Program-made: the position numbers and the translations under genes | Assembly (NCBI GenBank): GCA_965216255.1 | Contig: OZ244148.1 | Location: 1,302,001 to 1,366,000 of the forward strand | Length of the DNA stretch: 64,000 nucleotides | Source: G965216255 sp965216255 | GTDB taxonomy: Bacteria > Bacteroidota > Rhodothermia > Rhodothermales > Bin80 | Reading direction: 5' to 3' | In this document: piece by piece, positions 18,662 to 26,713 of the stretch | How the letters are laid out: each line of letters starts with the position of its first letter | Position numbering within the stretch: the first letter of the stretch is position 1 | Notes under the pieces: model-generated | Seen by the model: the letters and a program-made list of their open reading frames with translations, nothing else | Told to the model about the DNA's origin: nothing | The model's database searches: none

Positions 18662-20125
18662 ATGAGCTTATTGCTGTTATTGCGCCTGCTTGGGGAAGAT
18701 GCGTGCGATGCGGTGCTGCGGGATCTGGGGTTGGAGGAGTACCAGGCGTTTTTGGTGGCGCACAATGACACGGCGCATCCGCACGTGCACATGATGATCA
18801 ACCGGGTGCATCCGGAGACGGGCCGGGCGTGGAGCACGAGTCACGACTACCGCCGTATAGAGCGCACGCTGCGCGGCCTGGAGGCGGAGTGGGGTCTGCG
18901 CCGGGTGCCGGGGCACCACGCCCGCGAGCCTGGTCATGAGCGTCCTGACCGGTCGAGGTCGCCGGGGACGCAGGCCCTGCGCCGGGCACGTCGTACGGGG
19001 GAGCGGCCGTTCGCCCTCGAGGTACGCCGCAGGGTGGGGGATGACCTGGCCCGTGCGCGCAGCTGGCAGGAGCTCGAGCAGGCGCTGAAGGCAGACGGCC
19101 TACGCCTGGAGATCCGGCGCCGGGGCATGGTGATAACGGACGGACGTCGCTATGTGCCGGCCTCGAGGATAAGCCGCCTGACCGGCCGGTACCAGTTGGA
19201 GGAGCGCTACGGCCAGACGCTGGCGGCGTACCTGTCGGGGAGGCCACAGGGCCGCCTGGTGCCGCGGCGCCAGGCACATCTTTCGCGGGGCGTCGTGCAG
19301 GGCAGGGTGCGCCGAGCTCGTCGCATGGCCGGCTACCGGATGGTGTCAGGAGCGCTGCACACGCTGGAGCACTTCATGCGGGGAGCGGACGAGAAGAGGA
19401 GGGATGATGCACGCCAGGTGTGGATGGCGCTGCGCCTGGCATTCATCCTGCTGCCAAATGGCCGGGAGCTGCGCCGGATGTATGTATCCGTGAAAGTGGC
19501 TGAAGCCGCGCGGAGAAGACGTCAGGAGATGTACGTACTTCGGAGCAAACACGCCTACACGCCGGAGCGCATGGTGCAGGATCGCCGGGCGAGGCTTTCC
19601 CTTGAGACGCACAGCCTGGACCGGTCCCTGGTGCAGGTGTACCGGGATCCCGTAAAGGCGCGGCGTGCGCTGGACGGCATGGCGGACAGTGAAAGGGTGG
19701 AGGCGGCTGCGGAGGCGCTAGCAAGCCAGCCGTGGCGTCTGGGATCGGTGCTGGAGGAGGAGCGGAAGGTGTGGATGGGCCTGGGAGTGCGTCTGGACCG
19801 GAGCCGGGCGTATACTGCAGCGGCGCGTTCCCGGCGGGCGGCGCGGTTATACCTGGAGGCCAGACTACGCGTGCCGGGCCCGGAGGAGCTGGCGCGCCTG
19901 GAGGCAGAGGTGCGTGCGCGATCAGAGCGAATCGAGCGCCTGGAGCATCATTTGGGCAGGTTGCCGGACGAGGAGACTCTGCTGCGCCGCACGGCGGAGC
20001 GGGCATCGGGGCTGTCGCCGGAGAAGATGAAGCGGCTGACGCGGGCGCTGGGCCGGGAGGCTTCCTTCGAACTCAGGCGGGAAATCGGGCGGCTATTGGA
20101 GCGCGATCGGGGTCTGGAGCGGTAG
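18662..20125 (+). pseudogene. MobA/VirD2-type relaxase, N-terminally truncated
   Basis: Plasmid-mobilisation relaxase that would nick oriT and lead transfer. The His-rich metal motif HNDTAHPHVHMMINRVHPE is intact near residue 35, followed by SHDYRRIERTLRGLE. A long Arg-rich helical C-terminus of about 350 residues ends in coiled-coil-like sequence. Family members have about 90 more residues before this point, carrying the catalytic Tyr. Here that part is missing and replaced by the IS end at 18617, so strand transfer is not expected. The 487-residue open frame is otherwise clean, with strong GC-rich codon bias. It suggests an integrated mobilisable plasmid or element. Confidence 0.75.
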
Positions 20126-20188
20126 GTAGCTGCACGAGGAGGGGCGATGCCGGGGTCTTCGGGAAGGCAGCCGCCGCCCAGATCTTGC

Positions 20189-20307
20189 AAATCGTCTCCG
20201 GACGGACAGTCATGCGACGAAGGCCGCGAGAGCGGCACCCCAGGAGCTCCAGTTGGGCCTGAATTGGCCCGCAGAAGCCGGTTTTCGCCAATATGCCGGA
20301 TTACCGG
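20189..20307 (+). repeat. dispersed ~119-bp repeat, copy A (other copy at 56151-56272)
   Basis: Begins AAATCGTC and ends GGATTACCGG. Shared blocks with the 56.15-kb copy include CATGCGACGAAGGCC, GAGCGGCACCCCAGGAGCTC and AGCCGGTTTT, with scattered substitutions. It lies 63 bp downstream of the relaxase stop. It may be non-coding mobilisation DNA or the trace of an element end. Confidence 0.65.
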
Positions 20308-20718
20308 CTCACAGATGACAAGACGTTTTCATCCAGCAGACGAGCGGAACGCGATCGATTGTCGATCACTATAGCCGATGAGAGGTTGTTCGGTGATGAA
20401 ACGATGGAGGTCACGGTGCACTCGAGCATTGACATCAGGCGGGGAGACCTTCAGATCAATATCACGTCACAGGGCGGCATAGCCGAGTGTCCCTTCATGA
20501 ACCCGATACTGATATTCGGTGCGGACGAAGAGGAGTCGCTGCTCGCATACAATACCGACGAGAGACCCTCTCCCTTCGGGGAGTTGCTTAAGGTGTGCGA
20601 TTTAGGGGTTCACCGGGTCGAGGAAGTGACAGCGAGGCTGGATGGAAGGCGTAGCCTGTTCGGATTTGAGTTGCCCGAGGTGAGGCCGCGTGCAGTACGA
20701 ACGTACAGTTGCCGGTAA
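20293..20718 (+). CDS. hypothetical protein, doubtful
   Basis: A 141-residue frame downstream of the relaxase, beginning inside the dispersed repeat. The middle (LSITIADERLFGDETMEVTV, LQINITSQGG) has a plausible amphipathic beta pattern, and codon use is not random, but no family is recognised. The start at 20293 is weak; a later start is possible. The following DNA up to 21142 contains no better candidate. It could be the C-terminal remnant of a larger accessory gene. Confidence 0.3.
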   Translation: MPDYRLTDDKTFSSSRRAERDRLSITIADERLFGDETMEVTVHSSIDIRRGDLQINITSQGGIAECPFMNPILIFGADEEESLLAYNTDERPSPFGELLKVCDLGVHRVEEVTARLDGRRSLFGFELPEVRPRAVRTYSCR

Positions 20719-21142
20719 AAGATTCGCAGGGAAGCTGATCCGGGTCCTTAAAAGACAAGACACCGCATTCCGTTGACTGCGGGGGGGGCATGCAGCCGTG
20801 GATTTACCCAGTTGTGCAGATACCTCCCGCTGCAAGCTCCGCACGACCTGTACCCGCATCATGGCACAAGCGCACCACCACTCCGCGTCCTGTGATCGAG
20901 CTATTGGTATAGTATGCACCTGCCGGTTGAATAGCCTATAATTCCCCTTTAATGCCCCGGCTTCTCGCCGTACCGCCAAGTGTCAGGATAGCGTATAAAG
21001 AAATTGCCACTGTGTTCCGGGAACATTCTGCTGAAGCCTTGATACAAATGGCCTAGTCATACTGCAGAATGATTGACATTGAAGATGCCAGTGTCTATAT
21101 TAAGTGTTGTGATGGTCTTTATAGAATATTATTCAAGGTACC
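20719..21142. other. gene-free AT-shifting spacer
   Basis: No frame here has a recognisable product. Composition shifts from GC-rich (relaxase side) to AT-rich (21.0-22.2 kb), marking an island boundary. A G8 run lies near 20782. It could contain the promoter for the 21143 gene; the AT-rich stretch at 21090-21140 is suggestive, but no clear box was found. Confidence 0.4.
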
Positions 21143-21568
21143 ATGGATCCAAATCTCAAGTTTTGGGACACCTTAGCCAGAACGCTCAGGCCTAGGGCTA
21201 CCATAAATTCTATAGGTAGGATAGGGTTTAATCCTGATGCAGCTACCTTGATGGAGCTGGAATCAGCGCCATCCTTTTTTGTGGCTACTAATGATGACGA
21301 CAAGGAAGATGCTACCTTATTCTTAATCGAGGCGTCAGGCAAGGTGGATCCTGGCACTCCCCCCGCTAAAGTATCTAGAGGTGGCTCGTACTACTACCTC
21401 AACATAAGAAACGTTCTGGAGCATCTTGATGTCGACTATCGGACGCACAGATCTGTGTACGATATCGAAGTGTCCAGTTACAGCGAATGCCGCATGTATG
21501 TTCTTAGTAGGCGCAGTATTATTCAACGATTTAAACGAACGAAGAATTATGACGAAAAACAGAAATGA
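21143..21568 (+). CDS. hypothetical protein in AT-rich accessory cluster
   Basis: Not recognised. A 141-residue soluble protein starting MDPNLKFWDTLARTLRP, with a beta-rich middle (SFFVATNDDDKEDATLFLIE) and a basic C-terminus. No signal peptide and no catalytic motif. Codon use is AT-rich compared with the flanking genes, pointing to recent acquisition. The next gene starts inside its 3' end (20-base overlap), and an SF2 helicase follows, so the three may form one unit. Confidence 0.5.
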   Translation: MDPNLKFWDTLARTLRPRATINSIGRIGFNPDAATLMELESAPSFFVATNDDDKEDATLFLIEASGKVDPGTPPAKVSRGGSYYYLNIRNVLEHLDVDYRTHRSVYDIEVSSYSECRMYVLSRRSIIQRFKRTKNYDEKQK

Positions 21569-22079
21569 GACATCGGTCAGCATAGTGGTAGATGGTACCG
21601 AGCAGGTTCGGTACACGAAGGCAGACGCATACATAGGGCAAGCAGAAGCAAGCACGCTCCCATCGAGCAGCTATTGCTACAGTGAGTGGACTGATACGAT
21701 AGACAGTGGCGTGCTTTACACGCATGGACAGTGGGAGGATGTAGGGCCAGTGATGGAGGTATCTGAGTGTGGGCGGAACGAGAAGTCGGTGCGCACCCAT
21801 ATCAGGATTTCATGCGAGAGGTTATGTCAGCATCAAGGTCCAAAAGGGGAGCTGTGCTCCTGCTGTGCAGGCATAACGCTAAGTGCGGACGAGGTGGACT
21901 TTATATGCAGTAGGCAATTGTGGCGTTACCGGAGCATGTCAGAATTGCTGCCAAATGCCCTAGGTGACGTGAGCAGAAACGGCTTCAGAAAGAGCCTTGC
22001 AAAGATTTACGGCATCACATGCAGGGTAGGTATAGGCGTATGGTTCTTGTGGAAGCTGGTGTCACCCCTGCTGGAGTAG
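21549..22079 (+). CDS. hypothetical protein with Cys-rich segment, upstream of helicase
   Basis: Not recognised. The start chosen is the ATG at 21549 (MTKNRNETSVSIVVDGTEQV), which gives 176 residues and a 20-base overlap with the previous gene. The longer frame starts inside that gene. A central cluster RISCERLCQHQG followed by ELCSCCAGI holds five Cys and one His within 22 residues and could bind zinc. The C-terminus has a hydrophobic stretch near GIGVWFLWKLVSPLLE that might anchor it in the membrane. A 156-bp gap precedes the helicase start. Low GC supports transfer. Confidence 0.5.
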   Translation: MTKNRNETSVSIVVDGTEQVRYTKADAYIGQAEASTLPSSSYCYSEWTDTIDSGVLYTHGQWEDVGPVMEVSECGRNEKSVRTHIRISCERLCQHQGPKGELCSCCAGITLSADEVDFICSRQLWRYRSMSELLPNALGDVSRNGFRKSLAKIYGITCRVGIGVWFLWKLVSPLLE

Positions 22080-22235
22080 ATGCTGGCACTGCAAAGGTCT
22101 CGGGATCGTGCCCTGCTATTACCGCGCATCGTTGGACAGGCTGAGTGGCTCACAAACGAATTCTCAGCAAGCCGAACTGTGTTCCTAATCAATGAACAAC
22201 CAACAACATATCTGCAATTTAACCGAGGACATACA

Positions 22236-24050
22236 ATGGAAATCAACCCGTTTCAGAACCTAGATCCCCACATACTCGGCAATCCCCTGCTGCGGACGCC
22301 GCAAAGAGAGGCATATGAACGCTTAAGCGCGTTTGCGCACAATGCCAATGATCAGGACCGCGAAGCGGGGATCGTGCTTCCCGTTGGCTGTGGCAAGTCA
22401 GGCTGTATCACACTAGCCCCTTTTACCTTTCGTGCTACCCGTACTCTTGTTGTGGCCCCCAATGTAAAGATTGCTCAGCAGCTAGAGGCTGACTTTGATC
22501 CAGCCAATGAGGATATGTTCTACATCAAGTGCGATGTCCTTTCTGCCCCGCCCTATCCGGAACCAGTCGAAATACGGGGGCAAGCCACCAACATGGCTGA
22601 TCTTGAGGAGGCCCATGTCGTGCTAACCAATATCCAGCAGCTTCAGGGCCAAGACAACAGGTGGCTGCAGGACATGGCCGACGATTTCTTTGATCTCATC
22701 CTGTTCGATGAAGGCCACCACGGCGTCGCTCAGAGTTGGGAGATTCTAAGAAACAAGTTCCCCGTTGCCCGGATCGCCAGCTTCAGCGCCACGCCGTGCC
22801 GGGCTGACGGTCAGCGCATGGCCGGTCGCATCATCTACTCGTATCCGGTATTTCAGGCAATTGAGGCAGGTTACGTCAAGAGACTCAAAGCACTGGTTCT
22901 TAACCCTCAAACCCTTCGGTATGTCCGTGAAGAGGACGGCAGCGAGATTGAGGTAGGTTTGGATGAGGTACGTCGCTTGGGCGAAGAGGAATCCAGTTTT
23001 CGCCGAGGTATTCTGACTTCGCAGGAAACGCTCGACACTATTGTTGATGCGTCAATTCGAGAATTGGACAGACTTCGAAGAGAAACCGAGGACAACCGAC
23101 TCAAGATCATAGCTTCAGCGCTCCATTACGATCATTGTCGCCAGATCGTCGAGGCCTATCGTTCCCGTAATCGACGCGCAGACTATGTGCACTCTCGTGA
23201 AGAAAGCCCTGCAAATGACTTAGTTCTGCGCCGTCTAGAAAACCACGACTTGGATGTGATCGTTCAGGTTCGGAAACTAGGCGAGGGATTCGATCACCAA
23301 TTCTTGGCCGTGGCAGCGGTATTCAGTGTTTTCGCCAACCTGTCGCCATTCGTCCAATTTGTGGGGCGGATTATGCGTGTCATTGCACAGAATGCGCCCG
23401 GTCATGTCAAGAATCAAGGTACTGTGGTCTTTCATGCTGGAGCAAACGTTGCCAGGCGTTGGATAGACTTCCAAGTCTATAGCGGGGCTGATCAGGATTA
23501 TTTTGATCAGCTACTCCCTATGGAAGAATTGGATTTCAGCTCATCCGATGAGCTGGAAATAACTCCACGCCCCCACCTAAACGGAGACACGGTAGAGGTG
23601 CGCAGCCAAGGAGAGATCCAACTTCAGGAAATTCAACTCATTCAGCAGGATGCTGAGGCGATGGCTGCCATTGAGATGCTCAATGAAAGGGGTTATACGG
23701 GTGACGGAATTCGAGGGGTTATGGAAACGCTGCAACGCGTTCCAGTAACACGCGTGCGGCAGCGCCAAGCCATGCGCCTCAGTCTCGATACGCGTGTTCG
23801 TACTGAGGCGCGTCGGATCTTGGGTGATCGGGAAATCAACCCGGAAGGCTGCGAGCTTGACCGTCGACATCTTGGCAGAAGCAATCTTATTGTGCTTAAA
23901 TCCGCTATTGATCGGCGTATCAATGCGCTCGTTAATCACTCATCTGGAGAGCGCCATGAGTTCACCCGTCCCGAGCTGGAACTAATTGCTCAGAACTTCG
24001 ACACTGTTGTCGAGGACGCAATAAAGGAGGTCTTCGATGCCACGGATTAA
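22236..24050 (+). CDS. SF2 DEAD/DEAH-type helicase of an accessory (possibly defence) locus
   Basis: A 605-residue superfamily 2 ATPase. Visible motifs are Walker A LPVGCGKSG near residue 50, motif II FDEGHH near 160, motif III SFSATPC near 181, and motif VI QFVGRIMR near 375. It resembles the helicase cores of type I/III restriction enzymes and of standalone defence helicases. No nuclease motif is seen in its ~180-residue C-terminus, which is helical with RHEFTRPELELIAQNF. The ATG at 22236 follows GAGGA and is preferred over the upstream in-frame start at 22080. The following small Cys-rich gene overlaps its end by 14 bases, so the two are probably co-translated. Confidence 0.78.
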   Translation: MEINPFQNLDPHILGNPLLRTPQREAYERLSAFAHNANDQDREAGIVLPVGCGKSGCITLAPFTFRATRTLVVAPNVKIAQQLEADFDPANEDMFYIKCDVLSAPPYPEPVEIRGQATNMADLEEAHVVLTNIQQLQGQDNRWLQDMADDFFDLILFDEGHHGVAQSWEILRNKFPVARIASFSATPCRADGQRMAGRIIYSYPVFQAIEAGYVKRLKALVLNPQTLRYVREEDGSEIEVGLDEVRRLGEEESSFRRGILTSQETLDTIVDASIRELDRLRRETEDNRLKIIASALHYDHCRQIVEAYRSRNRRADYVHSREESPANDLVLRRLENHDLDVIVQVRKLGEGFDHQFLAVAAVFSVFANLSPFVQFVGRIMRVIAQNAPGHVKNQGTVVFHAGANVARRWIDFQVYSGADQDYFDQLLPMEELDFSSSDELEITPRPHLNGDTVEVRSQGEIQLQEIQLIQQDAEAMAAIEMLNERGYTGDGIRGVMETLQRVPVTRVRQRQAMRLSLDTRVRTEARRILGDREINPEGCELDRRHLGRSNLIVLKSAIDRRINALVNHSSGERHEFTRPELELIAQNFDTVVEDAIKEVFDATD

Positions 24051-24267
24051 GTCACTTCTCGCTAGCGTCAAAGTCAGTACCGTCAAGAGCGCACACAATT
24101 GTAAAGGCAATTATCGCCACTGCTTGCTGCAGGGTGACAGGCGCCTCGAGATTCGTAATGGACGGAATTGGCATAAATACTGCCTTGCGTGCGCAAATAC
24201 CATTGTCGAGCGTGACAGGGCCCGCCTTGACGAACTGGCTATGTCACTAAGAAGCGAGTCAGATTGA
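24037..24267 (+). CDS. small Cys/His protein coupled to helicase (zinc-ribbon-like)
   Basis: A 76-residue basic protein whose start lies inside the helicase 3' end. Cysteines occur in AHNCKGNYRHCLLQG and in WHKYCLACANTI; together with the His residues this makes a plausible zinc site, loosely like bacterial PARP-type or C-x2-C fingers. The N-terminus is rich in Lys and Ser (LLASVKVSTVKS), suited to nucleic acid contact. Overlap and co-direction imply it works with the helicase. No known family is certain. Confidence 0.6.
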   Translation: MPRIKSLLASVKVSTVKSAHNCKGNYRHCLLQGDRRLEIRNGRNWHKYCLACANTIVERDRARLDELAMSLRSESD

Positions 24268-24290
24268 AGAAGGCAATTTGAGTCGTTTCC

Positions 24291-24596
24291 CTACGTCTCC
24301 AGCAGCCTGGCCACGGCATTTTGCCCGGCCCTTGCGCTTCGGGCATAGGTGGCCGGCATGGAGGGTGATTTCCAGCGCCCGGCCTGCTGCAGCTCGACGA
24401 GACTGGCTCCGCGCTCTGCCAGGCTGTGGGCCGCTCCCGTGCGTCCGCTGTGCCCGGAATACTTGTCCATGAGTCCTGCCGCACGGGCGGCAGCCCGTAT
24501 GCGCTGGGATATCTGGCGCGCGCAGAGCCCGAAGAGCGGCATATCGGGCGTGTGGTAAGGTGTCCACAGGCGCGTAAGCGCGGCCACGTCTTCTCC
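24291..24596 (-). pseudogene. tyrosine recombinase (integrase) C-terminal fragment
   Basis: The frame contains the C-terminal catalytic box of phage-type integrases: HSGRTGAAHSLAERGAS (H-x-x-R), LQQAGRWKSPSM (Trp) and PATYARS (nucleophile Tyr). About the last 100 residues are present; the N-terminal domains are missing and replaced by IS66 sequence at about 24597. It probably belonged to an integrated element. Complete motifs in the surviving part suggest a fairly recent break. Confidence 0.75.
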
Positions 24597-25030
24597 ATGC
24601 CGATGCAAATGAGACCTGTCGTGTCCTCTTCAGGCTCGATTACGATCGTCTCGCGGGGCAGGTGATCCGGCAGATCCTCGAAGTCCGGACGCCGCTTGGC
24701 CTTGCGCCGCTTGGCCTTGCGCCGCTTCCGCTGATCCGTCTCGGGCTCGGGCGGCAGGGGCACCTCGACCTCCATGTCGTCAAACAAGAGGCCCTGCTGC
24801 GCCTCCGGCCCCAGTACATACCTTTCGCTCCTGGAGCCAAAGAGCAGGCGGAGGGCTTCAGCCAACTGTTTGTCCTTGCTCTCCAATTTCGCCTGCAGCC
24901 GGCTGTTCTCTTCGCGCAGCTGATTGATCACCTCGGACTGAGTGGCGGTCTGCTGAAGCACCGCGGCAAGCTGCGCACGGAAGGTCTCAACATCCGCAGA
25001 AGAGAGGGAGGAATGTGCTTCGGGCTGCAT
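24597..25030 (-). pseudogene. IS66-family TnpC transposase, 5' part only
   Basis: N-terminal part of an IS66 DDE transposase: a coiled-coil start (EVINQLREENSRLQAKLESK), the conserved LRLLFGSRSERYVLGPEAQQ, FDDMEVEV, and the helical linker with LPDHLPRETIVIEPEE. After about residue 144 the homology stops and integrase DNA begins, so the DDE domain is missing. An acid/Lys-rich repeat (KRRKAKRRKAKRR) lies in the linker. TnpB and a TnpA remnant lie just upstream in the usual IS66 order. Confidence 0.8.
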
Positions 25031-25081
25031 AACTGTTCAACAAGGCCTGCACATGCATTGTTCCCCGTTCCCACATACTAT

Positions 25082-25429
25082 TTATCCCGATTTTCGGCTC
25101 TTAACCGCATACCGGCGCCGGTATTTTACGGACTTCAGCGACACTCCCTCCAGTAACATCACCATCTGCGTCCACGTCGGCATATCCTCTTTCGGCAGCT
25201 CAAACGTACCCGCTTCAAGCCTTTTGTAAAACAAGGCGAAGCCGCTTCGGTCCCACGAAAGCGCCTTCAGATGGCTCCGCCTCCTGTTGACGAACACAAA
25301 GACGTCCCCCGACATGGGATCCCGCTTCATGCCGCTTTTCACCAAGGCGCACAGGCCGTCAAAGCTCTTGCGCATGTCGGCCGGCGGCCGGTAAAAGAAA
25401 TACCGGTGCGAAGGCCCCAGTCCGATCAT
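25082..25429 (-). CDS. tnpB: IS66-family accessory protein TnpB
   Basis: A 115-residue IS66 Orf2 (TnpB) protein, needed with TnpA for IS66 transposition in studied elements. It carries the signature YFFYRPPADMRKSFDGLCAL and then SGDVFVFVNRRRSHLKAL, WDRSGFALFYKRLEAGTFELP, all diagnostic. The ATG at 25427-25429 overlaps the TnpA stop as ATGA, the classical IS66 coupling. The protein is intact, but its TnpA and TnpC partners are truncated. Confidence 0.9.
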   Translation of the reverse strand: MIGLGPSHRYFFYRPPADMRKSFDGLCALVKSGMKRDPMSGDVFVFVNRRRSHLKALSWDRSGFALFYKRLEAGTFELPKEDMPTWTQMVMLLEGVSLKSVKYRRRYAVKSRKSG

Positions 25430-25548
25430 GACTGCACCAGCTGCGCCAGATACGAGGCAGATACCGGCGCCAAGCGGTGAGGCGGGTGCAAGCGCAATTG
25501 AACAACCGTCCGCGCCGATGCTTGGCCTACCGCACGCCGGCGGAGGTT
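25426..25548 (-). pseudogene. IS66 TnpA C-terminal remnant
   Basis: About 40 codons ending QLRLHPPHRLAPVSAS then YLAQLVQS and the stop at 25426-25428, a typical TnpA C-terminus coupled to TnpB. Upstream of about 25548 the similarity is lost. Confidence 0.55.
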
Positions 25549-26092
25549 TTCCTTCCTGCACTAGAGGGCGTGGCAGCCTCCGCGTCCATGGTCTGAGTCG
25601 GGTCGTCGCCAGAAAGACCCATAGACCATTGTACCATGTTCGGGTGACATCATGCGTGCCTACACGCAGGGGAAGAGCCATGCTCGCCCGTCGGCATTGG
25701 CTGCCTCAGAGGTCAAGGAGCGCGAATTTCTTCGGCCAGCAAGCAGCTTCTTCTCCGGTCGGGCTCCGCCCTCCCTCCGAAGAAGCTCGTTTTCCGCGTT
25801 GCCTGTGCTATCTTCTGTCTCTACTCAGGGGCATACTACCTTGTCTACAGTTGTTGCACTTCGGACTTTAATTGGCGGAGCCTATAAGAAGGGCAACGGA
25901 TTGTCTTTGCGCTTGCTCGATCTCTTGTGGCCGCAAATGGATCGTCCAGTTCGGGTTCAAGAGGATGCCTTTCCGCTAGAAGATCACGCCCAGGCCGCAG
26001 TCACGTATGGCGGGCTGGTCCCAGAACAATTCCATTCGGCCTCTCGCTTCATCTAATTCATCCGTTCATCACCGTCCACGGCCTCAAAATTC
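25549..26092. other. gene-free region upstream of peptide operon
   Basis: Several plus-strand frames are open (for example 25652-26056) but have no recognisable product, no start context and random-looking codon use. The DNA is probably decayed IS66 flank followed by the upstream region of the peptide operon. Confidence 0.4.
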
Positions 26093-26123
26093 TTGCACTC
26101 GGACATGAACGTTTTTACATTTG
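26093..26123 (+). promoter_or_regulatory. Bacteroidota-type promoter for peptide operon (predicted)
   Basis: TTG at 26093-26095, a 20-base spacer, then TACATTTG at 26116-26123. This fits the Bacteroidota consensus TTTG/TTG-N19-21-TAnnTTTG. Transcription would start near 26130, giving a leader of about 30 bases before the ATG at 26159. Inference from consensus only. Confidence 0.4.
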
Positions 26124-26158
26124 GTCCGATCGAATATACAAATCAAATCCTTACCACC

Positions 26159-26431
26159 ATGCATACCCGAAGAGTTTTAACCGGTCGTACCATGCTCGCT
26201 CTAGCATTTGCCGGTGCCTTTGTTTTGCTGGCCCTTTTTCTTCCCCAAGGCCAAGAGGCACGCGCGAAAGAAGAAGTGTGTAGTGGAGTGTGCGGCACGT
26301 TTTGCGATATAACCGACCGTGATTCCTGTCACACGCTCTATTGTTGTAATTCGACGCAACTTCCGTGCACCGCAGAAGAAGTGGAACCCTTTACTTGCTT
26401 TGGCGACACCGACATTATCGTCACGCCCTAA
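26159..26431 (+). CDS. secreted 8-Cys small protein 1 (peptide operon)
   Basis: A 90-residue precursor. Residues 1-35 form a signal peptide or anchor (basic start MHTRRVLTGR, hydrophobic LALAFAGAFVLLALFLP). The mature part holds eight Cys (EEVCSGVCGTFC, DSCHTLYCC, LPCTAEE, FTCFG) with a C-terminal GDTDIIVTP. It does not match a known toxin or bacteriocin I can name. The layout of a small Cys-rich secreted protein followed by a six-bladed propeller recalls the NVEALA-type peptides of Bacteroidota. Base composition is AT-richer than the housekeeping genes. It is first in an operon with a second 8-Cys peptide, a propeller and a thioredoxin-like protein, 21 bp before the next gene. Confidence 0.65.
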   Translation: MHTRRVLTGRTMLALAFAGAFVLLALFLPQGQEARAKEEVCSGVCGTFCDITDRDSCHTLYCCNSTQLPCTAEEVEPFTCFGDTDIIVTP

Positions 26432-26452
26432 CACCAAACATATGGCGCCATC

Positions 26453-26713
26453 ATGACCAAAAGACGAATTTCTCGCTTGCTGGTATCAGTCCTTATGACG
26501 GGGCTGTTTTTGAGTCTAACATTAGCCTCCTCAAGTGCGACCAGAATCCCTGAATGTGGATATGGGGCATTGCAACGTTGTTGGGCTGCAGGATGCGGGG
26601 GGGGTGGTCAAGGATTTTGCGGTTCAACACAGTGTGTCGAGTGTGCGGAAATAGCAACCATCACTTTAATCTGCTGGCGTACTAGTTTTGATTGTTTCGG
26701 AGAATATCCATGA
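26453..26713 (+). CDS. secreted 8-Cys small protein 2 (peptide operon)
   Basis: An 86-residue precursor with a signal peptide (MTKRRISRLLVSVLMTGLFL, then SLTLASSSA) and a mature part with eight Cys and a Gly-rich loop (CWAAGCGGGGQGFCGS, QCVECAE, CWRTSFDCFG). It differs in sequence from the first peptide but has the same Cys number and layout, suggesting divergent members of one family. Its stop overlaps the propeller ATG as ATGA, implying translational coupling. Function unknown; an oxidatively folded extracellular peptide is the simplest reading. Confidence 0.65.
   Translation: MTKRRISRLLVSVLMTGLFLSLTLASSSATRIPECGYGALQRCWAAGCGGGGQGFCGSTQCVECAEIATITLICWRTSFDCFGEYP

Noticed and set aside
25652..26283. 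Plus-strand frames upstream of the peptide operon as genes
   Set aside because: No start context, no signal or fold pattern, and overlapping frames of similar quality.
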